Shown: in pieces, positions 48,201 through 59,454 of the stretch
Position numbering within the stretch: the stretch's first letter is position 1
Layout of the letters: each line of letters opens with the position of its first letter
Source: Zygaena filipendulae
Taxonomy: Eukaryota > Arthropoda > Insecta > Lepidoptera > Zygaenidae
Length of the DNA stretch: 64,000 nt
Assembly (NCBI GenBank): GCA_907165275.2
Contig: OU015653.1
Coordinates: 3,626,001-3,690,000 of the forward strand
Reading direction: 5' to 3'
Position numbers and translations under genes: made by a program
The notes under the pieces: generated by a model
Seen by the model: only the letters and a program-made list of their open reading frames with translations
Databases searched by the model: none
What the model was told of the DNA's origin: nothing

Positions 48201-48384
48201 ACTAGCTGTGCCCCGCGGTATCACCCGCGTGAGTTTCGGAGTTCCCGCGAGGATTCCGGGATGAAAAATAGATAGTAGCCGATTCTCAGACCTACTTTAT
48301 GCATATAAAATTTCATAAAAATCGGTCAAGCCGTTTCGGAGGAGTATGGTAACTAACACTGTGACACGAGAATTTTATTTATTA
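48201..48384 (-). mobile_element. Lep1-like array, unit C
   Basis: ACTAGCTGTGCCCCGCGGTA to AACACTGTGACACGAGAATT. Near-identical to unit A and to the right part of unit B. Confidence 0.8.
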
Positions 48385-48394
48385 GATATATTTA

Positions 48395-48440
48395 GTCTGT
48401 CCAGCAGTGGACGTCGGTCAGTTCATAATATGATGAAAAC
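48395..48440 (+). repeat. LINE tail scrap
   Basis: GTCCAGCAGTGGACGTCGGT resembles the QQWTS-coding end of insect RTE-type LINEs, where CAGCAGTGGACGTC precedes a GATGAT-rich tail. Only this scrap is present. Confidence 0.4.
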
Positions 48441-50099
48441 TTTGTTGCATCTCTGGAACATCATCAATCATCTGAGACATTAGACAAACAAAAAAAGATG
48501 GTCTTAGTGTTATCTTAGTGGTGTGTGTGAGAAATGAGACTGTAAATGGAATAGGAAGCCAACAGCGGTTGCATGAAAAAGAAAAAGCTTAGGTACTTTG
48601 AAGCAATTTAAAAATAAACTCGTAAACTTTTTTGACATCAATATAATATGGTATAGAGCAAATAAATATACATAATATTATTTTTTTTTATCTCACTTGC
48701 CTTTTACAGTTTAATTCACTTAATCACTCTGTTGAGCTAATTATGATGATTTTTGGTTTCATAAGATACCTAGCAACCACACAATACTAACTTGAAATGT
48801 TGGATACGTAATTCACTGGATGCTTTCAGCCCCATACATTCACTGAGCATCCTGTACAGTCTGCCCCAAAAGTAGCTTAACAATTCTGTTCGTTGCTAAA
48901 CTTTAACACTATTGGAATAAGATTCAACAACTTACAAAAGCGTTAAAGTACTTATGTGGCCAACTGTGCATACGCCATGTAAAATTAAATCGATTTAGCG
49001 AGTGAACGCGAAATCGTGCAATTGTTTATTATGAGACAGAGTTTATAACGTCGAGTCCGGAATTTGATTCTGGATTCTGAATGAATACGCATCTGAAAGA
49101 GAGCATTAACTCAACTGATGGAGAAAGGAAGTCACGCCTCGACACCTCATGAGTTACGAGTAAATTAACAGTTACGAATTGGTGTTTACAAGTTTTCGCT
49201 TTGATTTCAATAAATATTTATTGACATTTAGTGATAGTAATTGATTAGTAAAACCCACAATGCCGTGCCATATGAGGGGCTATTATGTAATTCGTTTCTA
49301 TAATTTTTCGGATGCAATCACAAACGTGATCGTTTTGACACTTACAATATCTAGTTATGTCGCCAGCTCCATCCTATCGTCATGCGTTTCTTGCAGCCTA
49401 AGCTTTGTATGATAAACGCTCTGGAAGCTAGTCCATCGCCTATACGCTTTGCGCACCTGACGATTCGATGATGAAGGATTGTCGGCCATACGGCCACCCG
49501 ATAGTTAATAAACAATAGAATTAAGATACTCATTTTTATATTCAGTCTGTACTCAAACACTTTAGAGCCAACACCATTAAAGCTTTTAATAATTAAAATT
49601 GCCTTTTTAAAAAGCCCTCTCGAGCGCCCAAAAACTTTGACTATCTAGTAATCAACCAAAATAAACATACCTACTTCAAAAGTTGAAGTTGCCTAAACAT
49701 GATTAAAGAGTCACAAAATCGCTATTTTTCGAATTAAAACTGAAAATATATGATAGCAACAAAACTTACATAATTATCCTGCTAGTCTCAAACTAACCAG
49801 AGCTTGTCTATGAGTACAGTGTTGATGTACATAATGATGCTTGATATATTGATATACTTTTTGTTATTTATTTGTACATACATATTATGATACGTCGTAT
49901 AACAGCTAATAATAGAAATGCAAATATCAGATTTTTTGTTTGTTACGCTTTCACGCCAAATACTGTTTACGAGGGATAGAAACATTAATGCGAGCAAAGT
50001 CGGTGGCGCTAACTAATGCCTATTGTTTATAAACATTATTTTTACTTTCTGATCACGAAGGAACAGATGATATAACCACTACATAGTGTAAAACAAAGT
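48441..50099. other. No gene seen
   Basis: AT-rich sequence; short frames only. Confidence 0.4.
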
Positions 50100-50247
50100 C
50101 GCTTCCCGCTGTCTGTCCTATGTATGCTTAGATCTTTAAAAAAACGCAACGGATTTTCAATGGGTTTTCAGATAGAGTGATTCATGAGAAAGGTTTATAT
50201 CTATATGTTATTCTGGAATTTCCGCGTGAACCATGGGGAAAGCTAGT
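50100..50247 (+). mobile_element. Lep1-like repeat, diverged
   Basis: ACGGATTTTCAATGGGTTTT, AGAGTGATTCATGAGAAAGG and GTGAACCATGGGGAAAGCTA in family-like order. Confidence 0.5.
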
Positions 50248-51039
50248 TATTATAAATATATTGAGAGAAAAGTAGATCTACGTTAATTTACGACTTTTCA
50301 AAATGTTTGTGAGTACAAAGAGTTTTATAAGCGTCTACTTATCCAAGATTGGGACAAATAATAAATTTTCCTTGAGAAAGAAATAAAAGGGCAGATAGGG
50401 GAACTTCTTAAGATTAATTCCTTTGATAACATTTCGCGCTTGAACAGTTTAAAGGACCACGGGCAGCAAAAAAACTGAAATCAATTGGGTTCCACAGATC
50501 TAAATATTTGTAGAGATGTCAATCATTCATTTTTATTTATTACTTGCGTGATACTAGTACACACACGCACACTATGTCTATGTCAATAAGAAATATCGTA
50601 GCTTTCTACCAGTAGTTTTATTTTTACGTCGTTTTTTGTTCGTTTCTCACTCCACTCCCTAGGAAACTACACTTTTTTGAGATAAAATTATGTTCTTACA
50701 CTTTAACACGCACGTACGCATGCAGACATGCAGCCATGCACACACATACACATCAAACGAACTTTCGTAAATAGTGCCTCCTTGCAATTCCACCAGACCT
50801 GAAGTAATACCTACTCATAGACAATGTGGCATACCCAAGGTGTCTTCCGTTACTCTTCCAATAGCCGTCCATGTCGCCAGGATAGAAATATATAAGTTTT
50901 TTTTAAATAGATCTTGCTGTCTAGATCTATACACATATAAATAAACTTGTTTGTAATTCCAAATTAACAGCTTTTCACTAAATACATATGAAAGTAAGTA
51001 CCTATAACGGTTTTTATATAACAATTTTTTTTTTTTTCA
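50248..51039. other. No gene seen
   Basis: Short purine/pyrimidine alternating patch CACGCACGTACGCATGCAG at 50707-50725; otherwise AT-rich. Confidence 0.4.
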
Positions 51040-51231
51040 TTTCATATGTCTGTCTTTTTGCTCCGGCTAATCTTTGACATGGCTGCACCGATTTTAACTG
51101 GACTTTCACAGGCAGATAGCTGATGTTATAAGAAGTAACTTAGGTTACTTTGGCTACTTTTATTTTAGAAAAAAATTGTTCCTGCGGTAATTCCAAAACT
51201 CCCGCGGGTGAAACCGCAAGGCACAGCTGGT
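51040..51231 (+). mobile_element. Lep1-like repeat
   Basis: GCACCGATTTTAACTGGACT, AACTCCCGCGGGTGAAACCG and CAAGGCACAGCTGG at the end. Confidence 0.6.
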
Positions 51232-51611
51232 GTTAAATAAATAAATAACACAGGTAGTGTGAACGTTTTAAATTAATTTTACTTCGCAGATAAAGCGGAA
51301 AATCTTCATTTCCCACGGGTCTACGGGACACGTAGTTTTTATGGCTTCCCTCGGAGACATCGCCTTCATGTCTTATAAGGAGCATTTTATCTTTCCTTTA
51401 ACTTGTCTCACAAAAAGAAAAGGGTTCATTTACTGCGTCACACTGCGGATAACGGGCAAAGATAAACAAATGGAATCCAGTTTTGTAATGTTTTTCCGCC
51501 TGTCCAGATTGGGCGAACAACTGTGCACAAAGAAGGACGATATCACTATAATAACGGAAAATAAAGTAACGGATAAGTTTACGCGGGTGAATGACCGTTT
51601 GCATTTTTTTT
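51232..51611. other. No gene seen
   Basis: A 161-codon frame (51341-51826) runs from here into the SINE; its C-terminal third is SINE-derived and the rest has no family resemblance. Confidence 0.4.
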
Positions 51612-51862
51612 ATAATCCACTCCACAACACACATCTACTTGATCCCACACTAAGCTATAAGCTTGTGTCGTGGAAACCAAGCAAACGTGGTATATACTTC
51701 ATAATATTATTACATATACATATAGATGCATATACACTCACAGACTGGAAAATGGAATCTTGTGATCATCACATAAACTCCACTCCCACCGGGAATCGAA
51801 CCCGGAACCTCTTGATTAGCGGGTAAGCATATGGTGACCTACTGCGCCAATCGGGTCGTCAA
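51612..51862 (-). mobile_element. tRNA-derived SINE, head intact
   Basis: The minus strand begins GACGACCCGATTGGCGCAGT (A box TGGCGCAGTAGG) and, about 30 bases later, GAGGTTCCGGGTTCGATTCC (B box GGTTCGATTCC). The body is shared with 37855-38066. A tRNA-like head with both boxes at the right spacing is the defining feature of pol III-transcribed SINEs. Confidence 0.88.
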
Positions 51863-51906
51863 GTTAGTTATCTAGTAAGATACGATCTGCTGTTACGAAT
51901 TATAAT

Positions 51907-52104
51907 ATAGCTGTGCCCCGCGGGTGACCGCGGTAATTTCGGAGTTCCCGTGGGAAATCCGGGATAAAAAGTACCCTATGTCCTTCTCTGTACCCCTGAC
52001 AACGTGCATGCCAAATTTCATCCAAATCCGTTCAGCCGTTTTTGCGTGATTGAGTAACAATCATCCAAACATCCACACTTTTCACATTTATAATATTAGT
52101 AGGA
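51907..52104 (-). mobile_element. Lep1/Helitron-like repeat, near full length
   Basis: TAGCTGTGCCCCGCGGGTGA, GGTAATTTCGGAGTTCCCGT, GTACCCTATGTCCTTCTCTG, CCCCTGACAACGTGCATGCC, TTGCGTGATTGAGTAACAAT and TTATAATATTAGTAGGAT. Confidence 0.75.
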
Positions 52105-52917
52105 TAATATTATTTTCCGAAGTTTAATAAACAAAAAAAAAACTAGTTGGTATTTATTTATTGGCACACAAATAGCAAAGCATAATATGTTATAGTAGTA
52201 AGTATTCAGTTCTAATAATTATACTAAATATTAGGTGTCGGTCAAATACATGCATGACAATTATTAGGATATGTGCATCTTTTTAAGTATAATATAAAAC
52301 GTATATATAACGTATGCCAACATAACCCTAAAAACTTGATTCCAATTATTATAATATATTGCAGAGTACAAGAGCTATACAGCTAAGACTCTCACAGTAA
52401 TCAAAGTTGTTTTATTATCCAAGGGTAACTTGGATCCTGGGGTGATGGCGCCACTGCGACGTCTCGTGCTGCTGAAATTGATGTAATTAATGTTATTAGT
52501 TATATATCTTATATAATGAGACATAATTTTATAAATAAACAGTAAATTAGCTCGATGTTGATAGCTTTTGGTTAAGCATTGCATATCTTTAGTGACTGAA
52601 GCTAAAGGTTTATTTGGAAAACTATGGGCAATTTAAATTCAAAATATCTTTTACAATAATAAAAAAGTTATAAGGCTTGTAAAACAATTGTTTCTACAGC
52701 AATCTGAATAGACTCGATACTTTTATATCTCGCGTCTGAAAGTATTGTCAGCTGAGAGCAATACGAACAGACAGCAAAAGGGATTGGTAATGAGAAAATG
52801 AGGATAGGATTCGCTTTGTCCGCCTCGGGCTCAAAACTACAAAGCAAATAAAGAATATTTAACAGAACAAAGGAGAGTCCAATCTGTATTTTTCTGTTTG
52901 TTTTAGATGTATGACAT
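52105..52917. other. No gene seen
   Basis: AT-rich sequence without recognised repeats. Confidence 0.4.
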
Positions 52918-53106
52918 AAATCCCTACTAATATTATACTCGTAAATGCGAAAGCAACTTTGTCTATCTGTCTGTTACGCTTTCACGCCTTAACGGCTCAA
53001 CCGACCATCATGGAATTTTGTATACACATTGTCATAGGGTACTTTTATGCCGGGATTCCCGTGGGATCTCCAAAATTAACGCGGGTGAACGTGGGAGACC
53101 GCTAGT
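52918..53106 (+). mobile_element. Lep1/Helitron-like repeat, near full length
   Basis: CCTACTAATATTATACTCGT, ACGCTTTCACGCCTTAACGG, CCGACCATCATGGAATTTTG, ATTCCCGTGGGATCTCCAAA and GAGACCGCTAGT. Confidence 0.7.
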
Positions 53107-53482
53107 ATTAAATAAATGCCTAACATATAGAATTCACTCTGATTTTTTTTGTGATATATAAAGTAGGTACCGTAATTCATATTCCATACCTAACTCATAT
53201 ATAACTATTAGGCACCTATTAGTATATATGGAACGCGTTGCCCAACTATCCGTTTCTATGTATTCTTGTTCTTCCTTTCGATCATTGGTTGTCTGGAAGA
53301 GATCGCAACTATGCGTTAAGACTTCCCTTACGTCTGTCAAGCTAGAAAGGTCAAGTCGGCAGAAACAATTGATTTTTAGGTCAAAATTTAGTGCTCAATT
53401 AGTGCTAATTTAGTGCTGAAAAAAAAAATTTGGTGCTGTGATAGGTGGAACAAAAATGAGAACACTGCTAACTTTTTATTAA

Positions 53483-54348
53483 GCTAGCAGTGTACCGTTC
53501 GTGACCGCGTTACAATACAGTTGCAGCGGAATTCGCATGGGCTAATAATTTAGTGCTCAATTAGTGCTGCCATTGTAGCGAAAATTTTTTGAAAAATAAT
53601 CGTTTTTGAATTTTTTTTCAAATAAAATACTGTACTAGCGACACCGGCCGGTCTAAGAGCTCGAAAACGGGAACTGATGAAATTGAAACACGTCACCATT
53701 TAGCGCTCAATTAGTGCTGCCAGTATAATAAAGAATTTTTGAAAAATAACCTTTTTTTTTAAATTTTTTCAATAACTTTTACTTAATTAAGCTAGCAGAT
53801 TTAGCTAGCAGTGTACCTTTCGTGACCGCGTTATGATACAGTTGCAGCAGAATCCGCATGAGCTAATAATTTAGTGCTCAATTAGTGCTGCCATTGTAGC
53901 GAAAATTTTTTGAAAAATAATCGTTTTTGAATTTTTTTTTCAAATAAAATACTGTACCTACTAGCGACACCGGCCGGTCTAAGAGCTCAAAAACGGGAAC
54001 TGATGAAATTGAAACACGTCACCATTTAGCGCTCAATTAGTGCTGCCAGTATAATGAAGAATTTTTGAAAAATAACCTTTTTTTTAATTTTTTTAAAATA
54101 AGTTTTACTTAATTAAGCTAGCAGATTTAGCTAGCAGTGTACCTTTCGTGACCGCGTTATGATACAGTTGCAGCGGAATCCGCATGAGCTAATAATTTAG
54201 TGCTCAATTAGTGCTGCCATTGTAGCGAAAATTTTTTGAAAAATAATTGTTTTTGAATTTTTTTTTTCAAATAAAATACTGTACTAGCGACACCGGCCGG
54301 TCTAAGAGCTCAAAAACGGGAACTGATGAAATTAGTGCTGCCAGTATA
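53483..54348 (+). repeat. Left tandem array, about 2.7 units of the 320-bp repeat
   Basis: Each unit runs GCTAGCAGTGTACC, GTGACCGCGTTA, AATTTAGTGCTCAATTAGTG, GCGACACCGGCCGGTCTAAG, GAACTGATGAAATTGAAACA and ATTTAGCGCTCAATTAGTGC. Spacing between anchors is 321 and 326 bp, the second enlarged by a small insertion near 53955. The last unit stops at CTGATGAAATT. Confidence 0.93.
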
Positions 54349-54378
54349 ATAAAGAATTTTTGAAAATAACCGTTTTTG

Positions 54379-56800
54379 AGCTCTTAGACCAGCCGGTGTC
54401 GCTAGTACAGTATTTTATTTGAAAAAAAATTCAAAAACGATTATTTTTCAAAAATTTTTCGCTACAATGGCAGCACTAATTGAGCACTAAATTATTAGCT
54501 CATGCGGGTTCCGCTGCAACTGTATCATAACGCGGTCACGAAAGGCACACTGCTAACTAAATCTGCTAGCTTAATTAAGTAAAAGTTATTGAAAAAAATT
54601 AAAAAAAACGGTTATTTTTCAAAAATTCTTTATTATACTGGCAGCACTAATTGAGCGCTAAATGGTGACGTGTTTCAATTTCATCAGTTCCCGTTTTTGA
54701 GCTCTTAGACCAGCCGGTGTCGCTAGTACAGTATTTTATTTGAAAAAAAATTCAAAAACGATTATTTTTCAAAAATTTTTCGCTACAATGGCAGCACTAA
54801 TTGAGCACTAAATTATTAGCTCATGCGGATTCCGCTGCAACTGTATCATAACGCGGTCACGAAAGGTACACTGCTAACTAAATCTGCTAGCTTAATTAAG
54901 TAAAAGTTATTGAAAAAAATTAAAAAAAGGTTATTTTTCAAAAATTCTTTATTATACTGGCAGCACTAATTGAGCGCTAAATGGTGACGTGTTTCAATTT
55001 CATCAGTTCCCGTTTTTGAGCTCTTAGACCGGCCGGTGTCGCTAGTACAGTATTTTATTTGAAAAAAAATTCAAAAACGATTATTTTTCAAAAATTTTTC
55101 GCTACAATGGCAGCACTAATTGAGCACTAAATGATAAGCTCATGCGGATTCCGCTGCAACTGTATCATAACGCGGTCACGAAAGGTACACTGCTAGCTAA
55201 ATCTGCTAGCTTAATTAAGTAAAAGTTATTGAAAAAAATTAAAAAAAAGGTTATTTTTCAAAAATTCTTTATTGTACTAGCAGCACTAATTGAGCGCTAA
55301 ATGGTGACGTGTTTCAATTTCATCAGTTCCCTTTTTTGAGATCTTAGACCGGCCGGTGTCGCTAGTACAGTATTTTATTTGAAAAAAAATTCAAAAACGA
55401 TTATTTTTCAAAAATTTTTCGCTACAATGGCAGCACTAATTGAGCACTAAATTATTAGCTCATGCGGATTCCGCTGCAACTGTATCATAACGCGGTCACG
55501 AAAGGTACACTGCTAACTAAATCTGCTAGCTTAATTAAGTAAAAGTTATTGAAAAAAATTAAAAAAAGGTTATTTTTCAAAAATTCTTTATTATACTGGC
55601 AGCACTAATTGAGCGCTAAATGGTGACGTGTTTCAATTTCATCAGTTCCCGTTTTTGAGCTCTTAGACCGGCCGGTGTCGCTAGTACAGTATTTTATTTG
55701 AAAAAAAATTCAAAAACGATTATTTTTCAAAAATTTTTCGCTACAATGGCAGCACTAATTGAGCACTAAATGATAAGCTCATGCGGATTCCGCTGCAACT
55801 GTATCATAACGCGGTCACGAAAGGTACACTGCTAGCTAAATCTGCTAGCTTAATTAAGTAAAAGTTATTGAAAAAAATTAAAAAAAAGGTTATTTTTCAA
55901 AAATTCTTTATTGTACTAGCAGCACTAATTGAGCGCTAAATGGTGACGTGTTTCAATTTCATCAGTTCCCTTTTTTGAGATCTTAGACCGGCCGGTGTCG
56001 CTAGTACAGTATTTTATTTGAAAAAAAATTCAAAAACGATTATTTTTCAAAATTTTTTCGCTACAATGGCAGCACTAATTGAGCACTAAATTATTAGCTC
56101 ATGCGGATTCCGCTGCAACTGTACCATAACGCGGTCACGAAAGGTACACTGCTAGCTAAATCTGCTAGCTTAATTAGGTAAAAGTTATTAAAAAAATTAA
56201 AAAAAAGGTTATTTTTCAAAAATTCTTTACTATACTGGCAGCATTAGTTGAGCGCTAAATGGTGACGTGTTTCAATTTCACCAGTTCCCGTTTTTGAGCT
56301 CTTAGACCGGCCGGTATTGCTAGTACAGTATTTTATTTAAAAAAAAAATTCAAAAACGATTATTTTTCAAAAATTTTTCGCTACAATGGCAGCACTAATT
56401 GAGCACTAAATTATTAGCTCATGCGGATTCCGCTGCAACTGTATCATAACGCGGTCACGAAAGGTACACTGCTAGCTAAATCTGCTAGCTTAATTAAGTA
56501 AAGGTTATTGAAAAAAAATTAAAAAAAGGTTATTTTTCAAAAATTCTTTATTATACTGGCAGCACTAATTGAGCGCTAAATGGTGACGTGTTTCAATTTT
56601 ATCAGTTCCCGTTTTTGAGCTCTTAGACCGGCCGGTGTCGCTAGTACAGTATTTTATTTGAAAAAAAATTCAAAAACGATTATTTTTCAAAAATTTTTCG
56701 CTACAATGGCAGCACTAATTGAGCACTAAATTATTAGCCCATGCGAATTCCGCTGCAACTGTATTGTAACGCGGTCACGAACGGTACACTGCTAGCTTAA
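54379..56800 (-). repeat. Right tandem array, about 7.5 units of the 320-bp repeat, inverted
   Basis: The anchor-to-anchor period is 319-321 bp. Units carry the inverted words CACTAATTGAGCACTAAATT, CACTAATTGAGCGCTAAATG and CGGTCACGAAAGGTACACTG. Two units share private variants (TTCCCTTTTTTGAGATCTTA near 55330 and 55970; AAATGATAAGCTCATGCGG near 55130 and 55770), about 640 bp apart. Confidence 0.93.
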
Positions 56801-56958
56801 TAAAAAGTTAGCAGTGTTCTCATTTTTGTTCCACCTATCACAGCACCAAATTTTTTTTTTCAGCACTAAATTAGCACTAATTGAGCACTAAATTTTGACC
56901 TAAAAATAAATTGATTCTGCCGACTTGACCTTTCTAGCTTGACAGACGTACATCCCTT

Positions 56959-58029
56959 TACTTTTTACTTCTCTTTGGGTACTGCAAAATTGTATTGTAA
57001 ATTTTATGTGCAAAATAAAGAATTAAATCAATAATAAAAAAATAATATCCATAATCAATAATAAAAATATAATAATCAATTAATAATAATGTGCGGTTGA
57101 GGTCCCGCGTGAACTTCGGGAATTCTTCATCTACTCGCGTCTAAAATTGGTAGGCTTGACAGAATTTTGACGGTTTAATTGTTAAGATTAAAACTATAAT
57201 ATCATAATTTCTTGTGTGGAAATCCTACTAAGTTAATAAAATAATTTAAAAATTATTTTATTGAATGACCTTAAAAAGAATAGATAAATAAAAATATGTC
57301 ATCCAACGGGATGATTGAAAAATAATTGTTGTCACAGTAATTTTACTCAAAAGCCTTTTTTGGCAGAATATACGGTCTAGGTAAATGAAATTTGGAAGAA
57401 ACATCTTCTCTTTGAAATTGAATTTAAACTCATTTAAAATTTTGTTGACTAACCAATAATTGTAATTAAAGCATTGTAGTACTATTTCTTGCTGCCAGCA
57501 GCCCTTTTACATATTTTCATATAATTTACAGTCGATTACATTATATTGATTTCTTGGTAATTAACGTTTTTGAAATCAGAGCTTAGTGCCTATACCTTCC
57601 TATACTAAAATAAATATTATAGCTGTCAAAGTACGAGTAGGGCGTTATTATCATCGGGACGTCGGACGACAAAATAGCCTATAATAGAACCAATTAAAAT
57701 GTATGCCGGCTTAACTGCAATGCCCTGCGCTCAAATTAATTTACAGCCTTTCGGAAAATAGCCCCAATTTTCTCGTTCACCGTTACACCCTCATTCGTTT
57801 AGATATCTATTGTCATTGAAGAGATTAGGTATTTCTCAATGACATTTTTCGAAATTGGTTTTTTTGGTAGTATTTTTTTATTTTTAATCGACTTCATCAA
57901 AGGGAAAATTCTCTGTTTCACTAGTAAGTATACGTATGAGGTGTGATTTAAACAAAAACTATTGTATTATAAAAAACGAATTTTCATGATTTCCTTACTG
58001 ATTCTATGTCACGAGAACCATTTAATCCT
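56959..58029. other. No gene seen
   Basis: An (AATAAT)-rich patch at 57020-57090; otherwise AT-rich sequence. Confidence 0.4.
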
Positions 58030-58234
58030 AAGTTAATATTATAAATGCAATTTTGAGTTTCTTTCGCTTTCACGGCATAGCTACTGAACAGAAATCATGA
58101 AATTTCGTAAAAAAGTAGCCACGGGTATCTCTACCGACGGCTACGGGATAGGATAATTACGCGGTATTTTCTTATCCGGAATTTCCGCGGGATCTCTAAA
58201 ATCAACACAGGTGAACCCGCCGGGAACAGCTAGT
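58030..58234 (+). mobile_element. Lep1/Helitron-like repeat
   Basis: GTTAATATTATAAATGCAAT, CGCTTTCACGGCATAGC, AATTTCCGCGGGATCTCTAA and CCCGCCGGGAACAGCTAGT. Confidence 0.72.
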
Positions 58235-58627
58235 AGGTACAATTTAAATATTAATATTTAAGAGTTTTTAAAGATTCAGATCTGATAAATTTCCCTTTAC
58301 AGCAGGTGCCATCTTAGCTACTCAACAAGACATATAAACATTTTAAATTATTGTACCTATTAAGACTATATCGCAAGTAGGTATTGTATAGTGTACCTAC
58401 ACACTAATTGAGGAACTTAATATTCCGTATCAGGTGTGGTGATGTCCGTCAGCCCACATTAATTTATCGTGACCCTTAAAACAGCCAATTTTCCCCTTAG
58501 AGCCCATGTCTCGTCACTTTCAGTTAGTGGTCGCCTACTCGGACTCTAATGACCCAATACCGTACATAGACTACATAGTGTTTCTTCGCATAGTTTACGT
58601 TCATTTAACTCCAAGCCAGTTCATCCT

Positions 58628-58834
58628 AATACCTACTAATATTATAAATGCGAAAGTAGATCTGTCTGTCTGTTTGTCTGTTACACTTTCACGCCCTAAC
58701 AGCTAAACCGATCATCGAGAAATTTTGCATACACATTGTCAGGAGTACAAAGAAGGACATAGGGTACTTTTTGACCCAGGATTCCCGCGGGAACTCTGAA
58801 ATTAATGCGAGTGAAACCGTGGGGAACAGCTAGT
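58628..58834 (+). mobile_element. Lep1/Helitron-like repeat, near full length
   Basis: CTACTAATATTATAAATGCG, a short CTGTCTGTCTGTTTGTCTGT run, ACACTTTCACGCCCTAACAG, GGATTCCCGCGGGAACTCTG and CCGTGGGGAACAGCTAGT. A good reference copy for the window. Confidence 0.78.
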
Positions 58835-59454
58835 ATTAGACATAAATACAAATGTGAGTTTGTTTGCTTGTTTGTTAGATTTTTACTTAAAAATAAAAAA
58901 AAAATGCTAGGTAATAAAGTAATATTTTTTGTTTATTCAAGTTAACTGACTCTAGTCGGAGTGTAATATGTTAAGCAAAAATGTTGATTTATGATAATTT
59001 CTGACGGTGCAGCATTGCTTGCTTTTAAAACGCTTTGAAAGAAGTTAATGATAAATATTTTCATAGCGAGTCAATTAGAGGGAAGTGGAGCTAACTGCGC
59101 AACAGATAGGGGCCGTGTTCGAAGGTACCGTAATTCTATTAAAATGATTAAATAATTCAAGTAAGTTCAAAGGAGATGCGCTTCCACGAGTAAAGAGAAG
59201 CAAACAGGCTTGTAATAGAAAAAACGGGGGAGGAAATAATTCGAACGCATTCGTTCAAATGTGGTTACCTACGAGTAATAGGGATTTTTCTCATCACTAT
59301 TTAATTTTCGATACTTTTCATCGTTTTGTTATGACTTTGTTAACTTTTGTAAGCCTTTTTCGTTATTATTATTAAGGTATCGTCATTTTTTATTTTGAAT
59401 AAATACCGCATCTCTTTTGAGTAGGTATGTACCTAGATTATGTACTACTACTAT
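58835..59454. other. No gene seen
   Basis: AT-rich sequence; no recognised repeats. Confidence 0.4.

Larger units (their letters stand above)
53330..56949. mobile_element. Foldback-like transposon with tandem-repeat arms (3,620 bp)
   Basis: The ends ACGTCTGTCAAGCTAGAAAG and CTTTCTAGCTTGACAGACGT are exact inverses. The inversion continues for about 150 bp of unique end sequence and then through arrays of a roughly 320-bp unit. Flanks ACTTCCCTT (53321-53329) and ACATCCCTT (56950-56958) form a 9-bp target duplication with one mismatch. Left-arm unit anchors (GCTAGCAGTG) are at 53483, 53804 and 54130. Right-arm anchors in inverted orientation (CACTGCTA) are at 54548, 54869, 55188, 55508, 55827, 56147, 56467 and 56787. 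The turn-round lies at about 54320-54380. No coding frame of note, so it is non-autonomous. Tandem-repeat arms plus a 9-bp duplication is what is known of Drosophila Foldback elements and of some Mutator-like elements; assignment to either is inference. Confidence 0.9.

Noticed and set aside
51341..51826. 161-codon plus-strand frame
   Set aside because: The last third lies in the SINE (ends PTGNRTRNLLISG, antisense to the B box) and the first part has no family resemblance.
51786..51862. Possible functional tRNA gene on the minus strand
   Set aside because: A and B boxes are present, but there is no acceptor stem or complete cloverleaf and the sequence continues into a repeated SINE body shared with 37855-38066.
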